Positions 59,325 to 64,000 of a stretch of DNA of 64,000 nucleotides are shown here, one piece after another (the stretch's first letter is position 1; every line of letters starts with the position of its first letter). This DNA comes from Streptomyces sp. DH5 (GTDB lineage: Bacteria > Actinomycetota > Actinomycetes > Streptomycetales > Streptomycetaceae). The translations under genes were made by a program, and so were the position numbers. The stretch covers positions 310,001-374,000 of the forward strand of contig NZ_JAHWGP010000003.1 in NCBI RefSeq assembly GCF_020873915.1, given 5' to 3'. The notes under the pieces are model-generated. The model had not been told where the DNA came from, did no database searches, and saw only the letters and a list, made by a program, of their open reading frames with translations.

Positions 59325-61499
59325 ATGCCCATCGCCAGTACTGATCACGTCGTCGTGCCCGAGAACACCGAGGACACCGACATCGCCGTCACCACCGAGG
59401 TGACGGCCCCCGAGAACACCTTCGCCGACCTCGGCCTGCCCGAGGGCGTCGTGCGCAAGCTCGCGCAGAACGGCGTGACCACCCCCTTCCCGATCCAGGC
59501 CGCGACCATCCCGGACGCCCTGGCCGGCAAGGACATCCTCGGCCGTGGCCGCACCGGCTCCGGCAAGACCCTCTCCTTCGGTCTGCCGACCCTGGCCACG
59601 CTGGCCGGCGGCCGCACCGAGAAGCACAAGCCGCGCGCCGTCATCCTGACGCCCACGCGTGAGCTCGCCATGCAGGTCGCCGACGCGCTCCAGCCGTACG
59701 GCGACGTCATGGGCCTGAAGATGAAGGTCGTCTGCGGCGGCACGTCGATGGGCAACCAGATCTACGCCCTCGAGCGCGGCGTCGACATCCTGGTGGCCAC
59801 TCCGGGCCGTCTGCGCGACATCATCAACCGCGGCGCCTGCTCGCTGGAGAACGTGCAGATCACCGTTCTCGACGAGGCCGACCAGATGTCCGACCTGGGC
59901 TTCCTGCCCGAGGTCACCGAGCTGCTCGACCAGGTCCCGGCGGGCGGCCAGCGCATGCTGTTCTCCGCGACCATGGAGAACGAGATCAAGACCCTCGTCG
60001 ACCGCTACCTCAACGCCCCGGCGACCCACGAGGTCGACGCGGCGCAGGGCGCGGTGACGACCATGTCGCACCACATCCTGGTCGTGAAGCCCAAGGACAA
60101 GGCGCCGGTCACCGCGGCCATCGCCTCCCGCAAGGGCCGCACCATCATCTTTGTCCGCACCCAGCTGGGCGCCGACCGCGTCGCCGAGCAGCTGCGCGAC
60201 GCCGGGGTGAAGGCGGACGCCCTGCACGGCGGCATGACCCAGGGCGCCCGCACGCGCACGCTGGCGGACTTCAAGGACGGCTACGTCAACGTCCTCGTCG
60301 CCACCGACGTCGCGGCGCGCGGCATCCACGTCGACGGCATCGACCTGGTCCTGAACGTGGACCCGGCCGGCGACCACAAGGACTACCTGCACCGCGCGGG
60401 CCGCACGGCGCGGGCCGGCCGCACCGGCACCGTCGTCTCCCTGTCCCTGCCGCACCAGCGGCGCCAGATCTTCCGGCTGATGGAGGACGCGGGCGTCGAC
60501 GCCACGCGCCACATCATCCAGGGCGGCGCGGCCTTCGAGCCGGAGGTCGCCGAGATCACCGGTGCCCGGTCGATGACCGAGGTCCAGGCCGAGTCGGCGG
60601 GCAACGCGGCCCAGCAGGCCGAGCGCGAGGTCGCCCAGCTCACCAAGGAGCTGGAGCGGGCCCAGCGCCGCGCCTCGGAGCTGCGCGGCGAGGCCGACCG
60701 CCTGGTCGCCCGGGTCGCCCGGGAGCGCGGCGAGGACGTCGAAACGGTGGTGGCCGAGACGGCCGCCGTCGCGCCGGCCGATGCCGGGACCGAGGTGACC
60801 CTGCCGGAGCAGCCGACCGCGCAGGACGTCGAGCGGACCGAGCGCGTGGAGCGTCCGGAGGCCGCGGCGCCGTACGAGCGGCGCGAGCGCCGTGACGACC
60901 GTGGTGACCGTGGTGGTTTCCGTCGTGACGAGCGTCGTGACGGTGACCGCGGCGGGCGTTCCTTCGAGCGCCGTGACGACCGGGGCGGCTTCAACCGCGA
61001 CCGGGACCGTGGCGGCTTCCGCCGTGACGACCGGGGCGACCGTGGTGACCGTGGTGGTTTCCGTCGTGACGAGCGTCGTGACGGTGACCGCGGCGGGCGT
61101 TCCTTCGAGCGTCGCGACGACCGGGGCGGCTTCCGCCGGGACGACCGTGACGACCGCGGTGGTTTCCGCCGTGACGACCGTGGTGACCGTGGTGACCGTG
61201 GTGGTTTCCGTCGTGACGAGCGTCGTGACGGTGACCGCGGCGGGCGTTCCTTCGAGCGCCGTGACGACCGGGGCGGCTTCAACCGCGACCGGGACCGTGG
61301 CGGCTTCCGCCGTGACGACCGCGGTGACCGCGCCGGCCACCGCGGCAGCGACCGCCCGTTCAACCGCGACCGCCAGGGCGACCGTCCGGGCTTCCGCTCC
61401 GGCGCCCACGACCGCCCGTACGGCCGTCGTGACGACCACCGCGGCGGCGGCTCCTTCGGCCGCCGCGAGGACAAGCCGCGCTGGAAGCGCAACGGCTGA
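59325..61499 (+). CDS. DEAD-box RNA helicase with RGG-rich repeat tail
   Basis: 724 residues. Q motif region FADLGLPEGVVRKLAQNGVTTPFPIQ, motif I GRGRTGSGKT (73-82), PTRELAMQ, VLDEADQMSDLG, SAT, and HRAGRTARAGRTG. After the two RecA domains come a coiled coil (AQQAEREVAQLTKELERAQRRASELRGEADRL) and, from about residue 525, an Arg/Asp/Gly tail of repeated RGGFRRDERRDGDRGGRSFERRDD units. Such tails bind RNA and favour condensates. ATG 59325 gives MPIASTDHVVVPENTED. Confidence 0.94.
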   Translation: MPIASTDHVVVPENTEDTDIAVTTEVTAPENTFADLGLPEGVVRKLAQNGVTTPFPIQAATIPDALAGKDILGRGRTGSGKTLSFGLPTLATLAGGRTEKHKPRAVILTPTRELAMQVADALQPYGDVMGLKMKVVCGGTSMGNQIYALERGVDILVATPGRLRDIINRGACSLENVQITVLDEADQMSDLGFLPEVTELLDQVPAGGQRMLFSATMENEIKTLVDRYLNAPATHEVDAAQGAVTTMSHHILVVKPKDKAPVTAAIASRKGRTIIFVRTQLGADRVAEQLRDAGVKADALHGGMTQGARTRTLADFKDGYVNVLVATDVAARGIHVDGIDLVLNVDPAGDHKDYLHRAGRTARAGRTGTVVSLSLPHQRRQIFRLMEDAGVDATRHIIQGGAAFEPEVAEITGARSMTEVQAESAGNAAQQAEREVAQLTKELERAQRRASELRGEADRLVARVARERGEDVETVVAETAAVAPADAGTEVTLPEQPTAQDVERTERVERPEAAAPYERRERRDDRGDRGGFRRDERRDGDRGGRSFERRDDRGGFNRDRDRGGFRRDDRGDRGDRGGFRRDERRDGDRGGRSFERRDDRGGFRRDDRDDRGGFRRDDRGDRGDRGGFRRDERRDGDRGGRSFERRDDRGGFNRDRDRGGFRRDDRGDRAGHRGSDRPFNRDRQGDRPGFRSGAHDRPYGRRDDHRGGGSFGRREDKPRWKRNG
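60895..61335 (+). repeat. Tandem repeats encoding the RGG tail
   Basis: Three near-identical blocks begin at about 60898, 61039 and 61189, each encoding DRGDRGGFRRDERRDG and onward, with shorter FNRDRDRGGFRRDD units between. The DNA identity is high enough for slippage or recombination, so copy number may vary between strains. Confidence 0.85.
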
Positions 61500-61519
61500 C
61501 GGGTCCTCACCCGAGCGAC

Positions 61520-61560
61520 CGGAAGGGCCCCCGCGACACCTGTTCGCGCGGGCCCTTCCG
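61520..61560 (+). terminator. Terminator of the DEAD-box gene
   Basis: GGAAGGGCCC..CGCG pairs with CGCG..GGGCCCTTCC; 22 bp past the stop codon. Confidence 0.75.
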
Positions 61561-61652
61561 CGTTCCCCGGGGACACGTCCGCACCCGCCTCACCGATACC
61601 CGATCGGAGACCCGGCCACGTCCCGCTATGCTCGGGGAGGCAACATCGTCAG

Positions 61653-61725
61653 GGGCCCTTAGCTCAATTGGCAGAGCAGTGGACTTTTAATCCATTGGTT
61701 GTGGGTTCGAGTCCCACAGGGCCTA
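61653..61725 (+). tRNA. tRNA-Lys(UUU)
   Basis: 73 nt. The acceptor stem is GGGCCCT/AGGGCCT (one G-U), the anticodon loop CTTTTAA gives TTT, and the T-loop is GTTCGAGTC. Only plus-strand tRNA in the window. Confidence 0.95.
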
Positions 61726-61761
61726 CCGGCGGCGGGCGGGAGTACGGCTCCCGACCGCGAC

Positions 61762-61803
61762 GACGAACGCCCCGACCGGTTCCGACCGGCCGGGGCGTTC
61801 GTC
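61762..61803 (+). terminator. Terminator of tRNA-Lys
   Basis: GACGAACGCCCCG pairs with CGGGGCGTTCGTC; a second short CCGGT/ACCGG helix lies in the loop. It starts 37 bp past the tRNA. Confidence 0.75.
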
Positions 61804-62410
61804 GTCCTCGCCGCGGGGTCAGCGCCTGGGATCCCGCCGAGCACGTCGACCGGCGAGGTCGCTCCCGCGCCGCCGTGCCCCTTGCCCCGTGCCCCTTGCC
61901 CCAGCCGACCGCGTCACGTGTCTTCGCCCTGTCGGCTTCGACCCGCCGGGGCGGTTCGCCCGGACGGGGGGCGGGACGGCGCAAGGGGGTGGTACGGCAA
62001 GGAGGGGAACGCTTCGGCCGTGCGCCGGAGCCCTCGGCCACCCGCGTGTTCCCGGCGGGGCCCGCCGGGCTCCGGCCCGTAGCGTGCTCGGTGGGTGCGG
62101 GCGTTTCCCCGTTGGTCCCCGCCGCCGGTCCTCCCGCGCCCCCGTCCGTGGCCGGCCGCGTGTCCTGGCCCGCGGGCGTGCGGACTTCGGGCCCCGTAAC
62201 CACCCCTGCGGGACCGACGGCCTGGCCGAAGGAGTGCTCATGCGTACCCGCCTCCCTCTTCGCTCGTGCCCGCGCTCCTCCGCTCCATCTGATTCGCGTC
62301 GGTTCTGAACCTGTCCGCCCGGCAGTCCGTCGCGTCTGCCGAGCCGACGGACAGCACAACGGTCCGTCCGGCGAAAGCGGTTCAAGTCGAGGGGAAGAAA
62401 GCGGGAGCCG
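61804..62410. other. 607-bp stretch without a supported gene
   Basis: Frames on both strands lack ribosome sites and recognisable domains. It contains a 14-bp tandem duplication, GTGCCCCTTGCCCC twice (61875-61902). It may be decayed sequence upstream of the transglycosylase pseudogene. Confidence 0.5.
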
Positions 62411-63195
62411 ATGGGTTCGGGTTCGGAACGGAGCGCGGAGGGCGGTGCCTCCGCCGCCACCAGGAAGACGGCCCTCGCCGGGACGGGCTGCGGCTGCCTG
62501 CTGTCCCCGGTCGTGCCGGTCGGCGGTGCGGCCGTCGTGTTGATCACCAGCGGGTTCGGTGTCCTGCCGGCCCCGCTCATCGGGCTGATCCTCCTCTGCG
62601 GCTGCGGCTGCGGCTGCGGCTGCGGCGGTGACGGAGGGGGCGACGGCGAGGGCGGACTCGAGGAGTCCGCCGTCCCCGAGGTGGCCCGGTGGACCCCGTC
62701 AAGGACGCCGGGGCCGTGTGTGAGGAGGTCGGACGGACCGTCAGCACCGCCCGGATCGAGTACGAGTCCGGCTTCGACGCGTCGCCGGTCGGTTGCGGCG
62801 GCGAGCGGGGCCTCTCCCCGCTGCCGCCCGCGGTGTTCGAGGAGAACGGCGAGGACGACGACAACGACGAGGTCTCGGCGCTGGGCGCGGAGGACTCGGT
62901 CACGGCCCAGGTTCGCTACCCGTGCGCCCTCGTGGGGCAGGTCCGGCAGGCCGTCGACGACGACCGCGCCGAGGGTGGTGTCCTGGACCTCACGCCGGCC
63001 GCCGACCACGTGGGCACCGACACCGTCCTCGCGGCCGGGGGCCCTTCCCGCACGAACGAGGCCCAGGGCTACGTCACCGCCGTGCGCGCCCCGTTCACCC
63101 AGTTCGCCAAGTACGCCGGTGGCGTCGCCCCGCCGGCCGGCGCCACCCCCGGGTGTCGCCCCCGACCCCGCCGCTTCCCCCGCCTGAGGAGATGA
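62411..63195 (+). pseudogene. Lytic transglycosylase (SLT) pseudogene
   Basis: Two frames make one gene. The first (from 62411) encodes a hydrophobic anchor, an odd CGCGCGCGCG run and GEGGLEESAVPEVARW. The second (from 62689) continues VDPVKDAGAVCEEVGRTVSTARIEYESGFDAS to LDLTPAADHVGTDTVLAAGGPSRTNEAQGYVTAVRAPFTQFAKYAGG, which follows Streptomyces SLT lysozymes of conjugation-like loci (memory). The frame change fits loss of 4 bp from a GGTGGGTG direct repeat at 62688-62691. The catalytic Glu (IEYESGFD) remains, but LTLAAYNAGPGAV has become LTPAADHVGTDTV and the GISQFMPGTW motif is lost. Confidence 0.7.
62596..62626 (+). repeat. Hexanucleotide tandem repeat
   Basis: About five copies of TGCGGC encode the alternating Cys-Gly run in the SLT pseudogene. 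It looks like slippage expansion in sequence no longer under selection. Confidence 0.8.
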
Positions 63196-63197
63196 GC

Positions 63198-64000
63198 ATG
63201 TCCCACTTCCGGGTACGCATCACCGACGAGAGACTCGCCGAGATCGACGGCACACCTCTCGTGCCCGCACCGGGCGAGTCCGTCCACGACGCCGTACTGG
63301 ACCGGTTGCAGCGCCACGCCCAGGAGCGTGCCGCCGCGGTCCGGGCGACGGTGAACGACGGCCCCGACACGGGCCACTTCCTCCTCGAGATCTCCCCGGA
63401 CGGCTCCAGCCGCCTCCTCGACGCGTCCGACCCGGAACCCGCGGGCACCCCGGAGCCCCCGCAGACGCCGGGGTCCCCGCGGTCCCCCGAACCCTCCGAA
63501 CCCTCCGAGGCCCCGCACTCCCCGGCGTCTCGGCAGCCCTCTCAACCCCTGACCCCCGCGAAGCCCACCAAGCCCGACCTCCGGCCCCTCCGGCCCGCCG
63601 TTCCGGCCTCTGGTCCCGCCGTTCCGGCCTCTGGCCCGCCGGCCGTGCCGCCCCCCGGCTCCGCCGTGTCGGCGTCGGACCCCGCCGCGCCGGCCACCGT
63701 CCCCGCCTCCAGGCCGGCGCCGCTTCCCTCCGCTCGCGGTGCCGTGGCCACCCGGGCCCGCACCACTGCCGCGTCCCATGCCGCCGCAGGGCCGAGAGTC
63801 CCCGACCCCGCACCGCAGCCGGCCCTCGCCTCCCCGGTGCCGGTCCCCGACCCCGCGCCGCAGCCGGCCCTCGCCCCCGTGGCCCCGGAGAACCCCGCCG
63901 TCGCCCCCGCGCCGCTGGCAGCCGCCCCCGCCGCCGGGCTCACCGGTGACGTCGCCGACCGGATCGGGCGCATCAACGCGGACGCGGCGGCCGGCCGGCT
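63198..64000 (+). CDS. Pro/Ala-rich protein of unknown function, cut by window end
   Basis: At least 267 residues. A small folded N-terminus (MSHFRVRITDERLAEIDGTPLVPAPGESVHDAVLDRLQRHAQERAAAVRATVNDGPDTGHFLLEISPDGSSRLL) is followed by a very long Pro/Ala/Ser stretch with short repeats (AVPASGP twice; VPDPAPQPALA twice), then the start of a new domain (GLTGDVADRIGRINADAAAGRL). GGAG is well placed for ATG 63198; ATG 63192 is an alternative. It follows the SLT pseudogene by a few bases and may belong to the same former secretion or conjugation-like operon. Family not recognised. Confidence 0.65.
   Translation, partial: MSHFRVRITDERLAEIDGTPLVPAPGESVHDAVLDRLQRHAQERAAAVRATVNDGPDTGHFLLEISPDGSSRLLDASDPEPAGTPEPPQTPGSPRSPEPSEPSEAPHSPASRQPSQPLTPAKPTKPDLRPLRPAVPASGPAVPASGPPAVPPPGSAVSASDPAAPATVPASRPAPLPSARGAVATRARTTAASHAAAGPRVPDPAPQPALASPVPVPDPAPQPALAPVAPENPAVAPAPLAAAPAAGLTGDVADRIGRINADAAAGR

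Noticed and set aside
59175-61439. 754-codon Val/Thr-rich minus-strand frame opposite the DEAD-box helicase
   Set aside because: Produced by the RGG repeat DNA read backwards; no ribosome site.

Overview
The window is high-GC chromosomal DNA from a Streptomyces species. GTG starts are frequent, and the gene order (sigN/sigF, tadA, upp, dnaX, scattered pur genes, lsr2, vdh, bldC, hrpA, a DEAD-box helicase) follows what I remember of the S. coelicolor SCO4034-SCO4096 interval. That comparison is from memory. A perfect parS site at 56.1 kb fits a position on the origin-proximal part of the chromosome.

Layout. 0-8 kb: a MarR-MFS efflux operon with two operator boxes, the paired sporulation-type sigma factors SigN and SigF, a small membrane protein coupled to a Dabb protein, tRNA-Ser(CGA), tadA with its associated protein, upp, and a LytR_C protein. 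8-16 kb: a badly eroded HhH-GPD repair protein, then an iron-box-controlled divergent locus (siderophore-interacting reductase on one side; Ntn-hydrolase acylase, siderophore-type acyltransferase, cupin and SDR on the other), then a CopC-CopD fusion and a DM13 protein. 17-18 kb: a gene desert with a DUF3494 (ice-binding-like) pseudogene. 18.1-24.5 kb: an island bounded by a 54-bp direct repeat of the 3' half of tRNA-Ser(GGA). It carries a membrane Mrr-like nuclease, a VapBC-like pair, a phosphorothioate-DNA-type HNH endonuclease and a Helicase_C_3/WYL protein, but no integrase.

24.5-47 kb is core genome: SRP RNA, dnaX, purD, a protease-like protein that has lost its zinc motif, a DmfA2-like protein, purC, an ABC exporter/two-component operon, tRNA-Gly genes, lsr2, purSQL, an ArsR-like regulator with a 24-bp palindromic operator, M23 peptidase, META lipoprotein, purF and purM. 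The four pur clusters lie on the same strand and encode most of the route from phosphoribosylamine to IMP.

47-64 kb: DUF3073, valine dehydrogenase, the developmental regulator bldC with a long leader, a DUF6274 protein, hrpA flanked by two identical tRNA-Asp genes, a tRNA cluster containing parS, a membrane phosphoesterase, a minizincin, a DEAD-box helicase with an RGG-rich repeat tail, tRNA-Lys, a lytic transglycosylase pseudogene with an apparent 4-bp deletion, and a Pro-rich protein cut by the window edge.

The most interesting items are the integrase-less att-flanked defence island, the iron-regulated acylase/acyltransferase locus, the HhH-GPD gene whose changes look almost entirely like A:T to G:C transitions, and the parS site inside a tRNA cluster.
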